From JAEUIA01 sp038330085 (lineage in GTDB: Bacteria > Planctomycetota > UBA1135 > GCA-002686595): a DNA stretch of 64,000 nucleotides. The notes under the pieces were generated by a model that worked only from the letters and a program-made list of their open reading frames with translations, did not search any database and was not told the DNA's origin. This document shows positions 1 to 9,558 of the stretch, piece by piece. The first letter of the stretch is position 1. The number at the start of each line of letters is the position of its first letter. A program made the position numbers and the translations under genes. The DNA lies in assembly GCA_038330085.1 (NCBI GenBank), contig JBBQNP010000003.1, positions 20,953-84,952 of the forward strand. The letters are read 5' to 3'.

Positions 1-91
1 CCTGTTCGTCGAACGCCGGCACGACGAACGTGACGCCGCGTGCGGTCAGGCGCTCACGGGTCGAGTCGCTGGTGGTGGTGTCGGGCGGCAA
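1..91 (-). CDS. possible 5' end of a gene leaving the window
   Basis: On the minus strand an open frame runs from a TTG at 91 to the left edge. It is preceded in frame by a TAG near 113-115. The roughly 30 residues include DSTRERLTARGVTFVVPAFD, which has the composition of a real protein N terminus. There is no good ribosome site and too little sequence to assign a family. It may equally be chance open frame in high-GC DNA. Confidence 0.25.
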   Translation of the reverse strand, partial: MPPDTTTSDSTRERLTARGVTFVVPAFDEQ

Positions 92-217
92 CGGTCGGAT
101 CTCGGGGTGCCACTAGATGCCATGCTGCGGCGAGAGACTCAACGTCGCGCTCGCGACTGTGTGCATCCGCAGGGGAGTTCGTGGACGGGAGACGTCAACA
201 CTGCGCGGGACCACGAT

Positions 218-1405
218 TCAGTGGATCCAGCCGCGCTTGACGATCTTCTGTGTCATTCCGGTGCGAGGAAGAGCATCGAGCGCGGTGCTCTCGACCCACG
301 TCATTTCCCCGGTTGCGGGGACCCCGATGAACCTCGCTGAGGACACGCTCACGTGCACCTTGTGACAGGTGATCGTGTGGCGAAACTCGCCGAGGGGCTC
401 GTCCACGATGAACCGGGGATGGGCGAGCACCAGGGACGGTGCGAGCAACTCACCCGGACTCGTTTCGAACGTGGGCAATTGCCACATCGAGGCCATGCGA
501 CCCGTCGGCGGCCGCTGCTCGAGGAGGATGCGCGAGCGCTCGCGCACGACGAGCACCTGGAGCTCGACGTCGATCGGAGCCCGCCGCGCTTTCGGGCGCG
601 GGAGCTCGTCGACGCGGCCCTCGGATCGGGCGCGACAGAGTGCTTCCAACGGACACGTTGCGCACTTCGGCTCGCGCGGTGTGCACACCAGCGCACCGAG
701 CTCCATCAACGCCTGATTCCAAGCACCCGGTTCGCCGCCGGCGCGCACGAGACGCTCGGCGTGCGACCAGGTTGCTTCGCGAAACGTCTTCGTCGCGGGC
801 TCGGAGTCGATCGCGAAGATCCGCGCGAGCACGCGCGCGACGTTGCCGTCGACCAGCGGCTCGGGCTCGTCGTACGCGATGCTCGCGACGGCTCCGGCGG
901 TGTAGGGCCCGAAACCAGGGAGGCTGCGCAGGCTCTCGACCGAACGCGGGATCGTGCCACCCATCTCGTCGACGACCGTGCCTGCCGCAGCGTGCAGTGC
1001 GCGCGCGCGACGGTAGTAACCCAGGCCGCTCCAGTGCGCGAGCACCTCCTCGATCGACGCCGAGGCCAGCGCCGACACGTCCGGAAAGCGCGCGACGAAG
1101 CGCAGGAAGTACGGCACGACGGTCTCGACGCGCGTCTGCTGCAACATCGCTTCGCTGATCCACACGCGGTACGGATCGCGGTCCGCACGCCAGGGCAGTG
1201 GGCGCTTTTCACGCTCGAACCAGGCCAGCAACCCCGCCCGCAGCCGGGCGTCGAGCTCGGCACCGGCGTGTGCGATCGGTCGAGCCGTCGAGTTCGCGAT
1301 CGGGTGACCGGCAGCGTGTGCAACCGGATGACCCGCCGCATGCGCGAGCGCGTCGGGGAGTGCGCTCTCGGCGCCAGAAAGGAACGGCTGTCGGGCTTTC
1401 GGCAC
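218..1405 (-). CDS. mutY: A/G-specific adenine DNA glycosylase (MutY)
   Basis: Base-excision repair enzyme that removes adenine mispaired with 8-oxoguanine. The GTG at 1405 gives 395 aa. The glycosylase core begins near residue 51. It has the catalytic Glu85 in SEAMLQQT, a helix-hairpin-helix LPGFGPYTAGA, and the catalytic Asp186 in VDGNV. The [4Fe-4S] ligands follow the family spacing C241-x6-C248-x2-C251-x5-C257. A C-terminal NUDIX-like 8-oxoG recognition domain covers about 265-395. Residues 15-48 form an odd Ala/His/Pro-rich extension with AHAAGHP-like repeats, so the true start could lie further in. An ATG at 1663 is also in frame but would overlap the divergent neighbour. With GTG1405, about 100 bp separate it from the divergent gene at 1507. 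Confidence 0.93.
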   Translation of the reverse strand: MPKARQPFLSGAESALPDALAHAAGHPVAHAAGHPIANSTARPIAHAGAELDARLRAGLLAWFEREKRPLPWRADRDPYRVWISEAMLQQTRVETVVPYFLRFVARFPDVSALASASIEEVLAHWSGLGYYRRARALHAAAGTVVDEMGGTIPRSVESLRSLPGFGPYTAGAVASIAYDEPEPLVDGNVARVLARIFAIDSEPATKTFREATWSHAERLVRAGGEPGAWNQALMELGALVCTPREPKCATCPLEALCRARSEGRVDELPRPKARRAPIDVELQVLVVRERSRILLEQRPPTGRMASMWQLPTFETSPGELLAPSLVLAHPRFIVDEPLGEFRHTITCHKVHVSVSSARFIGVPATGEMTWVESTALDALPRTGMTQKIVKRGWIH

Positions 1406-1506
1406 GGCGTCGTGTGGTTCCGGACGACCTTTCGACCGGCACGTTCCGAAGATACGCGACGCTGCGACGCTTTCCTCGCACCGCGCTGGTTCGTAACGTG
1501 CGGCGC

Positions 1507-3984
1507 ATGCGCAAGGCGCTCGGCATTTCGATCCTGGGTTTCTGCGGGGGCTGGCTCCTTTCCCAATTGCGCGCGATGCCGGGCGGCGACCTGTTCGCCT
1601 GGCCGTTCGCGAGCGCCGCCTGCGCGATGGGACTGCGCGCCGCGGCGTTCGTCTTGATCGCACTCGCGCTGTGGAAACGGCGGGAAGGACTGCGCTGGCC
1701 GCTCCTCCTGGCGGTCACGTTCGGCTACGCGGCGAGCGGTCTCGCCTCCGGTCCAAGGCAAGGCATCCCCTGGCTCGGGCTCATCGTCGTGGCGATCGCG
1801 GGGTGGGTCTCTGCGGGTTGGGTGCGGCCGAAGGAGACACCGCCGAGCTCGCAGGACGGCGCCCAACCGGCCAACGTCGGCGAGATGCTCGGGCTCTTCG
1901 TAGCGGGCGGAGGGCTCGCGATCGCGATCGAGAGCATCGCGCGCTACGTGCGCGAGTTCGGCAGCGGCCTGGCGCAGGACGACACGATCTTCGGCGTCGC
2001 ATTCCTCGCGTTCGTCGCGCTGGGCACGGCCGCGTTCGGATGGCTCGCGTCGACGGCGCGCACGCGCAGGCTCTCGTTCCCGGTGCTCTGCGCAGCGAGC
2101 GCGGCGGCGTGCTTCGCGTCGTTGAGCTTCATCGAGACGGTCGCCGATCCGGTCGGCCTCAAGACGTTCCTCGACCGGTGGGGAGTGCGCCCCATCGATC
2201 ACGGCACGCTCGCGTTCGATCTCATGCTCGGCGCCGCCGCGTTCGTGCTGCCGGCGCTCCTGCTCGGAGCTTCGCTCGCAGGCGCGCGCGGGCGCCGATC
2301 GCTTTCGAGCGCAGTCCTCGGCGCCGCCTTGGGTCTGTACCTGATCCCGCGCTTCCTCGACCGCGGGTTCGGCGCGGCGGCGTCGCAAGCGGAGACCTTC
2401 ACCGCGCAGCTCGTGCCGTACGCCGTGATGGCGACGGTCGGAGGAGCGGCGCTCGCCATCCTCTCCGAGTCGCGCCGCCGTCCCATCGCGCGCTACGTCG
2501 CGCTCGCGCTCGCGCTGCCTTGCGCGCTCGTCGTTCTCGGGCACACCATCAAGCCGATCTTCGTCCTCGATCCGTGGAGCTCGCGCCCGATCCTGCCCTA
2601 CCTCGCGTTCGACACGCCGATGGGTCTCGCCACGATCGAGAACTCGGTCGGCGGGCTCAAGGTCGCGAGCCTCGCGCGCCACCAGATCACGCCGGAGACG
2701 AGGGAGTCCGCGAGCGACTCGCAGCGCCTGCGCGATTCGTTCGCGCTGATCTCGCCAGCGCGCAGGAAAGAGGGCTCCATCCAGGTCCTGTTCGTCGGCC
2801 AGCTCAGCGCGTTTCGTGCGAACGAGTTGACCACGCTCGGCGCGACGCGCATCGATCGCAGCGCCGCCTGGTGGAAGGCGATGCCGCGGCTCGAGGCCGC
2901 GCTCTTCGAGAACGGTGACGTCTCGCAGAACCTGCAGATGCCGGAGGGCGAAGTGCTCTCTCCCGACGAAGCACGTCGGCGCCTCGCGGACGGCAAGTAC
3001 GACATCGTGATCGCGCCGCCTGTTCCGGGCGACGCGCCCGCGATCGCGCACGTCGACGCGCCGGAGAAGACGGTGGTCGTGCGCTGGCTGAGGCTCGACG
3101 AGCCTTTGCGCGGCGTCACGGCGCGCGAGCCTGCCGTGCTCAGCGCCGCGGGTCTCGACATGCCCGCGCTGGGCATCGTCACGAACGCGAGCACACCGTC
3201 GGCCGATGCAGCGGAACGCCCGCGCACGCTTCCGTCGTCACGCTTCGACATGTTCGTCCCGACACCGCTCGCCTGGTCGCTCGTGCGCGAGCCGAACCGC
3301 GTCGACAAGGCGCGCTCCGCGGCGTTCCAGTCGCTGGCGACGAGCTGGCATCCGGCTCCGACTCCTTTCATCAAGGGCCTCGAGCTGCACTACAGCGTGC
3401 AAGCGCCGAGCTCGCCCTTCGAGAAGGATGAGGATCGCATCGAGATATCCGACCCCGCCTTGGATCAGCTCAAGATCGACGCGCGTGGAGAGCTCGACGC
3501 GTTCACGCGCGCGATGTGGGAGTGGATCGCAGGCGTGCTCGTCGGCAAGCGCGACGTCACGCGCATCGAGAAGTACGTCGCGCCCGTCGCAGCCGCGCAC
3601 GCGCCCTGGTCGGCGCTCGAGGTGTCGCTCGCCTACGCCGACCTCGAGAGCCTCGACGCGCCGGCCGCGATCGCGCGGTTGGAGCCCGTCGTCGCGCGCG
3701 ATCCGGCGGCATGGCGGGCGTGGTTCGCGCTGGGCGAGGCGCGCGAGATCACCGGCAACGCGTCGGGGTCGGCAGCCGCGTTCAAGCACGCGGACGACCT
3801 TCTGCCCGGCCAGAACTGGATCCGGCGCCGGTTCGCGATGGCTGCATGTCGCGCCGGCGACCCCGCCGGTCGTCGGGTCGCACAGGAGCTCCTGGCCCAG
3901 AAGCCGAAGGACACGCAGATGCAGGCCTTCGTCGCGCCCGGTCCGCCGCCGCCCGCGCCGACGTCGTACCAGCCCCAGGAGTGA
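1507..3984 (+). CDS. polytopic membrane protein with degenerate spermidine-synthase-like and TPR-like parts
   Basis: An 825-aa protein. The ATG at 1507 (MRKALGISILGFCGG) was chosen because translation becomes hydrophobic and protein-like there, and it clears the divergent mutY start. Residues 1-360 hold about ten membrane segments. The middle (about 420-570) has hydrophobic strands such as VLFVG and YDIVIAPPVPG. This resembles the Rossmann core of the spermidine-synthase-like proteins often fused to membrane domains, but I see no glycine-rich SAM motif, so it may not be catalytic. The last 150 residues contain TPR-like helices (AWFALGEAREITGNASGSAA) and a Pro-rich tail. The fold assignment is an inference. 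No function is proposed. Confidence 0.8.
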   Translation: MRKALGISILGFCGGWLLSQLRAMPGGDLFAWPFASAACAMGLRAAAFVLIALALWKRREGLRWPLLLAVTFGYAASGLASGPRQGIPWLGLIVVAIAGWVSAGWVRPKETPPSSQDGAQPANVGEMLGLFVAGGGLAIAIESIARYVREFGSGLAQDDTIFGVAFLAFVALGTAAFGWLASTARTRRLSFPVLCAASAAACFASLSFIETVADPVGLKTFLDRWGVRPIDHGTLAFDLMLGAAAFVLPALLLGASLAGARGRRSLSSAVLGAALGLYLIPRFLDRGFGAAASQAETFTAQLVPYAVMATVGGAALAILSESRRRPIARYVALALALPCALVVLGHTIKPIFVLDPWSSRPILPYLAFDTPMGLATIENSVGGLKVASLARHQITPETRESASDSQRLRDSFALISPARRKEGSIQVLFVGQLSAFRANELTTLGATRIDRSAAWWKAMPRLEAALFENGDVSQNLQMPEGEVLSPDEARRRLADGKYDIVIAPPVPGDAPAIAHVDAPEKTVVVRWLRLDEPLRGVTAREPAVLSAAGLDMPALGIVTNASTPSADAAERPRTLPSSRFDMFVPTPLAWSLVREPNRVDKARSAAFQSLATSWHPAPTPFIKGLELHYSVQAPSSPFEKDEDRIEISDPALDQLKIDARGELDAFTRAMWEWIAGVLVGKRDVTRIEKYVAPVAAAHAPWSALEVSLAYADLESLDAPAAIARLEPVVARDPAAWRAWFALGEAREITGNASGSAAAFKHADDLLPGQNWIRRRFAMAACRAGDPAGRRVAQELLAQKPKDTQMQAFVAPGPPPPAPTSYQPQE

Positions 3985-4441
3985 GGGTCGTACCGCTTCG
4001 CGGCGCATGTCCGGATCGGCGGAGGGGAGGGTCAGCGGTTGAGGCCTTCAGGGCCGCTGAGCACGACCCGACGAGCTCGACGCCGCAGCCGCGAACGCGC
4101 GCGACATCTCAATAGCGACTGCTTGAACGGGGTCAGGGGCCGCGGGAGGTGGAAGGTCCTTCACCTCGCCCCGGCACGGCACCCAAGGCCGGGTATCCAC
4201 GGACCCAGCAGGGGGTACAGTTCGACGACGGCGGCTCGCTCCGGCGCGAGGCTCGTCGGAACCGCTTTCGAACCTTTCCGTATCGCATGCGTCGAGCTGC
4301 AGTAACAATGGGGATGCACTGGTGTTCGGATCCCAGTGCTCTCGAATCCGGACGGCAGCCCGACTCGTCGAACCCGGAGAGACACGCGCGCGCCGCACCG
4401 CCTGGTGAGCGTGCACCGCATTCAAGGAAGAACCCTCTCTC
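3985..4441. other. 457-bp intergenic stretch with a decayed repeat
   Basis: No convincing gene is visible between the stop at 3984 and the ATG at 4442. Positions 4033-4128 are a decayed copy of the palindromic element that is intact at 57541-57717. The remainder (4129-4441) shows no tRNA-like cloverleaf, terminator or clear promoter to my reading. Confidence 0.5.
4033..4128 (+). repeat. decayed half-copy of the 177-bp palindromic repeat
   Basis: The stretch GGGCCGCTGAGCACGAC-CGACGAG at about 4051-4075, followed by GACGCCGCAGC-CGCGAACGCG, matches positions 57633-57680 of the intact element almost base for base. The right end is eroded: TTGAACGGGG at 4123-4132 stands where the intact copy has TTTTTCAACGGG. 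The left arm is missing. This shows that the 57541 element belongs to a dispersed family. Confidence 0.65.
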
Positions 4442-4984
4442 ATGAAATCCTCTCCCTTCGCGCTCCTCGCGATCGCGGCTGCCCTGGTGGGCGTCTCGGC
4501 GCTCGGCACGGCGATGATCGAGCGCCTCGATCTCTCCCAAATGGTCAAGAAGACCGACAACGCGGTCTTCGGCACCATCGTCGCGCGCAACGTCGTGCGC
4601 ATCGATCACCCGGTCGACGGACCCGAGCTCTACTTCACGACGGTGACGATCGAAGGTCGCTCGCTCGAGAACGACAAGCCGGTAACAATCGACGTCAGCC
4701 ACATGGGCGGCTGGATCGACGAGACGCACGGCTCGTTCGTCTCCGAAGCACCCTCGGCCGACGACACGAAGGTCGGCAACAAGGTCGTGTGCTTCTACAA
4801 GCACGTCGAGAACATGGGCGGCGACTTCGCCGGCAACGTCATCTACACGTGGCACGGCGGGATCTACCGCACGTTCGACCGCAAGGGTGACACGGTGGTC
4901 CAGGGCCGCGGTGACGGCTATGCGATCCAAGGCAACGTGACCTTGCTCGACCTCCAGTCCCAGATCGCGAAGATCACGAAGTGA
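4442..4984 (+). CDS. small secreted protein, companion of the matrixin-like protease
   Basis: A 180-aa protein with an N-terminal signal peptide (MKSSPFALLAIAAALVGVSA). The rest is beta-rich, for example AVFGTIVARNVVRI and ELYFTTVTIEGRSLEN. It ends 5 bases before the metalloprotease start at 4990, so the two should be co-transcribed. Small secreted beta proteins of this kind often sit next to matrixin-type proteases in Acidobacteria and Planctomycetes. A role as inhibitor, chaperone or substrate is a guess from position only. I recognise no named family. Confidence 0.8.
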   Translation: MKSSPFALLAIAAALVGVSALGTAMIERLDLSQMVKKTDNAVFGTIVARNVVRIDHPVDGPELYFTTVTIEGRSLENDKPVTIDVSHMGGWIDETHGSFVSEAPSADDTKVGNKVVCFYKHVENMGGDFAGNVIYTWHGGIYRTFDRKGDTVVQGRGDGYAIQGNVTLLDLQSQIAKITK

Positions 4985-4989
4985 GGTCC

Positions 4990-6408
4990 ATGATGAACAC
5001 CACGAACACCACGACCACTGTGAAGACAGCGAAGTTCAGCGGCGCGAAGCTCGGCCGCATCGTCCTCTCCACCGCCGCCGCGGCATCGGCCGCAGTGCTG
5101 CTGCTCCCCTCGCGCACGGACGCCTTCGCCTTGCTCGGCACGACGCTCAGCACGTCGCTGCGTCACTTCCGCGTCTACGACAACTTCACCGACTCGACCG
5201 CGCACGACAACACGGTGCCGGACACGAACTTCCCCGGCTATCAGGGCGTCACGATGGCCGTGTGGAAGGCCGCGATCGAATGGGGCAGCCGCCTGCACGC
5301 CAACGGCAACGGCGACCCGTCGCAACCCGGCGGCTTGGGTTCGGGCGGCGCCAACTTCGACGCGTACTTCCAAGGCAACGCGCTCAACGTCGGCAACATC
5401 GGCGACAACACGGTGTCCGAGCTCGCCGGTTCGAACGGTGGCGTCCTGGCCTTCACCGAATCGTTCGGGAACAACACGGGCTGGCGCATGCGCTTCTACT
5501 CGTCGTGGATCTGGGCGGACGGACCGGGGACCAACATCCCCGGCAACCAGATCGACATCCAGGGCGTCGCCTGCCACGAGTACGGACACTCACTGGGCCT
5601 CAACCACACGACGACGCCGGGAGCCACGATGGTGGCCACGATCGTCGGCACCGGTGTCGGGCAGCGCTCGATCGAGACCGACGACATCAACGGCGTGCGG
5701 GCCATCTACGGTGTCGCCGCAGCGAGCAAGCCGATCATCTCGAGCATCGTGACCGCACCGGGATCGGTGACGATCACCGGTTCGAACTTCGCGTTCACGG
5801 GCAACCAGGTCTGGTTCACGAAGGACACAGCCGGTGCCACGGTTTCGGTCATCGTCAACAACGTGGTCTCGACGGGCACACAGCTCACCGTCAACATTCC
5901 AGCCAACGCGGGCGCGGGCGACGTGCTCGTCAAGATCCCCTCCAGCGGCGGCACATCGCTCTCCAACGCGTGGCCCTTCACGCCCAACACCGGACCGTTG
6001 TGCCCGTCGCCCTACAACTTCTGCTTCAGCTCGCCGAACACGTTCGATCCGAACGGGGCGTTCATGGGTTGGAGCGGTTCGCAGTTCACCTCGAGCAACG
6101 ACTTCGTGCTCGTCGCGAGCGGCGTGCCCCCGAATGCGGCGGGGCTCTTCTACATGGGCCTCAACGAGACCTTCTCGTCGTTCGGCAACGGCTTCCGTTG
6201 CGTGGGCGGATCGGTGGCGCGCTTCAGCGTGATCCACGCGAACGTCTTCGGCGACGCGGTTCAGAACGTCGACAACACGCTGGCTCCCGCGCTGGGACGG
6301 ATCGTTCCGGGCAGCACGTGGAAGTTCCAGTTCTGGTATCGCAACCCGCTCGCGGGCGGTGCGGGCTTCAACTTGACCGACGGGTTGAGCGTGGACTTCT
6401 GCCCCTGA
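4990..6408 (+). CDS. secreted matrixin-type zinc metalloprotease with IPT-like and C-terminal module
   Basis: A 472-aa exported protein. ATG4990 was chosen over an in-frame GTG at 4981 that would overlap the upstream gene; GTGAGG lies just before it. A signal-like hydrophobic segment spans residues 25-48. The metzincin zinc motif HEYGHSLGLNH is at 196-206, with a plausible Met-turn (GATM, Met214), as in MEROPS M10 matrixins. Residues about 250-335 look like an IPT/TIG beta-sandwich (SKPIISSIVTAPGSVTITGSNF). The last 136 residues are the Cys-containing module shared with the proteins at 16762-18669 and 58643-59893, ending GSTWKFQFWYRN...FNLTDG. Protease activity is well supported by the motif. 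The substrate is unknown. Confidence 0.9.
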   Translation: MMNTTNTTTTVKTAKFSGAKLGRIVLSTAAAASAAVLLLPSRTDAFALLGTTLSTSLRHFRVYDNFTDSTAHDNTVPDTNFPGYQGVTMAVWKAAIEWGSRLHANGNGDPSQPGGLGSGGANFDAYFQGNALNVGNIGDNTVSELAGSNGGVLAFTESFGNNTGWRMRFYSSWIWADGPGTNIPGNQIDIQGVACHEYGHSLGLNHTTTPGATMVATIVGTGVGQRSIETDDINGVRAIYGVAAASKPIISSIVTAPGSVTITGSNFAFTGNQVWFTKDTAGATVSVIVNNVVSTGTQLTVNIPANAGAGDVLVKIPSSGGTSLSNAWPFTPNTGPLCPSPYNFCFSSPNTFDPNGAFMGWSGSQFTSSNDFVLVASGVPPNAAGLFYMGLNETFSSFGNGFRCVGGSVARFSVIHANVFGDAVQNVDNTLAPALGRIVPGSTWKFQFWYRNPLAGGAGFNLTDGLSVDFCP

Positions 6409-6770
6409 GGCGCACGAGCAGGATCTGAGCGGCGGATTCACTGCCGCTCATCGACGACCCGGCCCGAGTTGGCCGGGTCGCTTCGTCTTGGGGCCCTCCT
6501 TCTCGTGGGTCCGATCCGCGTCGGTGTCGGCAGCGCGCGTCGACTCCGCGCGCACGTGCGTGTGTTGGACACCTGGGTCGCTTCTTGAAGAGCGCGCACC
6601 GCCTGCGTTCCCGTCGCGCGCCACGCCGAGGGTGGCTATCGTGCCCCGCACTCGGGGCTCGGCGATGCGCGAAAGCGCGCGAGAGGCGAGCCGGGTGAAC
6701 CCTTCATGAGCCAGGTCGGAAACGACTCGAAGCACCAGCCGACGATGACGCGAGCCTTCTCGTTGACGAC
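6409..6770. other. 362-bp intergenic stretch
   Basis: It contains the hairpin terminator at 6456-6479 and then about 290 bases up to the ATG at 6771. I see no convincing gene, tRNA or promoter there. Open frames crossing it on either strand are chance frames of high-GC DNA. Confidence 0.5.
6456..6479 (+). terminator. hairpin terminator after the metalloprotease gene
   Basis: Perfect 9-bp stem GACCCGGCC / GGCCGGGTC with loop CGAGTT, 48 bases after the stop at 6408 and followed by GCTTCGTCTT. The T-run is poor, as is common in high-GC genomes. It probably ends the 4442-6408 operon. Confidence 0.65.
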
Positions 6771-9434
6771 ATGGACGGCACGTTCGTGAACGACACGGTC
6801 GTGAACCCCATCGATGACGCGATCGTGGACGGAACCCGCGAACGGCGCCGGTCTTGGCCCTGGATTGCGCTCCTGCTGGTCCTGACCGCGGCCGTTTTCG
6901 CGCGCGGGTTGAACGGCGGGTTCGTGTACGACGACGAGATCTCCGTCCTGCGCAACCCGTCGCTCTCGAGCTTCAGCGATCTGGCTGCGTCGACGTTGCA
7001 GCCGCACGGGGAGTTCCGCGACGTCACGGGAACGGCGGTCGCCGGATACTGGCGACCGCTCGCGAACGTCGCGTTGGCCGTCGGTCGGCTGCTCGGCGGC
7101 GGCAGCGCGATCGGGTTCCACGCGCTCTCGCTCTTGATCCACCTCTTGTGCACGTGGGTCGCGTTCTGCTTCGTGCGGCGCATCACTTCGAGCGACGCGG
7201 TCGCGTTCTTCGCAGCGCTGTTGTTCGGACTGCATCCGGTGCACGTGGAGTCGGTGGCGTGGATCAGCGCCATCGACGAAGTGCTGGGCGCTCTCTTCGC
7301 GCTGCTCGCGCTGGACGCGTTCTGCGTGTGGCGCGAGCGCGGATCGAATGGGTCACCGTGGCTCGCCGGCGCCTGGTTCCTGTGCGCACTGCTCACCAAG
7401 GAGATGGCGCTCGCGGTCGTACCCCTCGCGATCGCGATCGATCTCCATCGGTACCTGCTGAACCAGCGGGTCGCTCGCGCGTCGGTCGTGATGCTTCCGA
7501 ACGCACGCCGCGCCTACGCGCCGCTCGCGGCAGCGCTCGCACTCTGGTACGTCGCGCGCACGTGCGTGTTCCACAGCCTGATGGCCGGCTTCGACCGCAC
7601 GACTACCGAGTTCGGCGTGAGCTTCGCGCGGCTCGTCTGGTTGCGCTTCGAGCTGGTCGCCAAGGGCCTCGAGCTGTGCGTGTGGCCCGCCGACTTGCGC
7701 GTGTTCCATCCCTTCGTTCCCCGGGCGCAAGGGCCGTGGCTCACGCTCGCGGTGTGCGCGGCGTGGACGCTGCTCGTCGTCGCCGCGTGGAAGAAGCGCA
7801 TGCCGCGCGTCTTGCTCGCCGCGCTGATCGCCGTGCTCGCGATGACACCGACGCTCGTCGACGTCAAGGTCTTGAGCTTGTTCCCGCTCGACGAGCGTCA
7901 CCTGTACGTCGCAGCACTCGGCGTCGTGATGCTCTTCGCGATCGGAGCCTGGCGGTACCTGCCGCGCCCGCTTGCAGTCATCGTGCTGAGCGCGGGAGCG
8001 ATCGCGCTAGGCGTGCGCTCGTCCGAGCGCATCGGCGTGTGGCACGACCAGAAAACGCTGTTCACGGCGGCCACGGCGGAGGCGCCTCGATCACCGTACG
8101 TGCACCGCGTGCTGGGCGGAGTGCTGCTCGAGGAGTACCGCGTCACGCGCAACCTCGACAAGCTGCGCGCCGCGCACGCGGAGTTCGAGAGGGCGCTCGA
8201 CCTCGGGCTTGCGGCACAGAACGGCGACGAGACGATCTTCGCCGTCAGCGCCGACTTCCTGCAGGCGAACGTCGGTCTGGCGTGGTCGTTGATCTACGAG
8301 GCCGAGGTCGATTCAGAGCACGATTTCAGCACTCCGGTCGAGCTGCTCCGGAGGGTCGTGAAGCGCTATCCACAAAGCCCGGAGGCGCTGACCGCGCTCG
8401 GCATCGCGCACTACGGCCGCGGCGATCTCGACGAAGCGCAACAGGCGCTCGAGCAGGCTGTCGCGATCGACGACGGCTTCGTCGAGGCGCACTCGGCGCT
8501 CGCGAAGGTGTGGATGCAGCGCGGTGATCCCGCCAAGGCGCGCAAGGAGATCGAGAGCGCACTGAGCCGGAGCCCCGACAACGTCGACCACATGCGGATC
8601 CTCGCCGGCGCGCAGGACGCGATGGGCGATGACGCGGCGGCGATGCAGACGGTCGTGCGCGCGCTCTCGATCATGCCCGAGAACCCGGGACTGCACGTGA
8701 TGCGCGGCAACCTGATGGCGAAGCACGGCAACCTGGACCCCGCGTTGGCGGAGTTCGATCGCGTGTTGTTGACGCATCCGACGTCGAGCGAAGCCTGGCT
8801 CGCGAAGGGCAAGGTTTTGCTCTTGAAGCACGAGACGTCGGGCGCGCTGCGTGCGTTCGAGCAAGCGGCCGAGTTCGACACGACGAACTTCGAAGCGCAC
8901 TACAACGCGGGCTCGATGCTCGCTGCCGATCCACAGCAAGGCATACCGGCTGCGCTGCCGTATTGGGTGCGCGCATACGAACACCGCGGCGTCAATCCGG
9001 CCGGCAAGATGCTGCGCGCAACCCTCTTGAAAGCGCCGATCGCGAGCGCGGACACACTCGTCTCGCTCGCCACGTCCGACGCCGACCACCACGATTCCGA
9101 CGGCGCGCTCGAGTGGATCGAACGCGCTCTGAAGATCGATGCCAAGAACGGTCAGGCGCTCTTTCTCAAGGGCGGTATGTTGCGGGAGAAGGGCGACAAG
9201 GAGGGTGCGCTCAGCGCGTGGAAGGCTGCCTGCGAGGCCCTGCCGGACAGCCCGGGCGCTTTCGGGTCGACTGCTTCGCTCCTGATCGAAATGGGTAACC
9301 GCGGCGAGGCGCGGAAGTATCTGGAGCGGGCGCTCGCCATCGTGCGCAAACAGGCCGAGACGGATCCGAAAGCGAAGGAGATCCTGCCGGCGCTCGAGCA
9401 GCAGCTCTCCGAGTTCGACGACAAGGGAAAGTGA
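6771..9434 (+). CDS. TMTC-like membrane protein with C-terminal TPR array
   Basis: An 887-aa protein. The first 410 residues hold about ten membrane helices. The first periplasmic loop carries FVYDDE (53-56), the acidic pair typical of GT-C glycosyltransferase folds. Further blocks YWRPLANV and LLFGLHPVHVESVAWIS are characteristic of the TMTC/DUF1736 family of O-mannosyltransferase-like proteins. Residues about 420-880 are tandem TPR repeats (for example PEALTALGIAHYGRGDLDEA). Bacterial relatives are presumed to transfer sugar from a lipid donor onto exported protein, but this is family inference. The ATG at 6771 has no clear ribosome site. An 18-residue shorter start cannot be excluded. Confidence 0.87.
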   Translation: MDGTFVNDTVVNPIDDAIVDGTRERRRSWPWIALLLVLTAAVFARGLNGGFVYDDEISVLRNPSLSSFSDLAASTLQPHGEFRDVTGTAVAGYWRPLANVALAVGRLLGGGSAIGFHALSLLIHLLCTWVAFCFVRRITSSDAVAFFAALLFGLHPVHVESVAWISAIDEVLGALFALLALDAFCVWRERGSNGSPWLAGAWFLCALLTKEMALAVVPLAIAIDLHRYLLNQRVARASVVMLPNARRAYAPLAAALALWYVARTCVFHSLMAGFDRTTTEFGVSFARLVWLRFELVAKGLELCVWPADLRVFHPFVPRAQGPWLTLAVCAAWTLLVVAAWKKRMPRVLLAALIAVLAMTPTLVDVKVLSLFPLDERHLYVAALGVVMLFAIGAWRYLPRPLAVIVLSAGAIALGVRSSERIGVWHDQKTLFTAATAEAPRSPYVHRVLGGVLLEEYRVTRNLDKLRAAHAEFERALDLGLAAQNGDETIFAVSADFLQANVGLAWSLIYEAEVDSEHDFSTPVELLRRVVKRYPQSPEALTALGIAHYGRGDLDEAQQALEQAVAIDDGFVEAHSALAKVWMQRGDPAKARKEIESALSRSPDNVDHMRILAGAQDAMGDDAAAMQTVVRALSIMPENPGLHVMRGNLMAKHGNLDPALAEFDRVLLTHPTSSEAWLAKGKVLLLKHETSGALRAFEQAAEFDTTNFEAHYNAGSMLAADPQQGIPAALPYWVRAYEHRGVNPAGKMLRATLLKAPIASADTLVSLATSDADHHDSDGALEWIERALKIDAKNGQALFLKGGMLREKGDKEGALSAWKAACEALPDSPGAFGSTASLLIEMGNRGEARKYLERALAIVRKQAETDPKAKEILPALEQQLSEFDDKGK

Positions 9435-9558
9435 TCTCGCGGGACGAACGAGCGAGCGTCGGTGACGATGGCTCGGAGCGGATCACGCAGAGTTGACGGT
9501 TGAAGTGAGGATTTAGAGGGCCGCGCCCAACGGCGTGGTCGAAGCGATACCGAGATCT

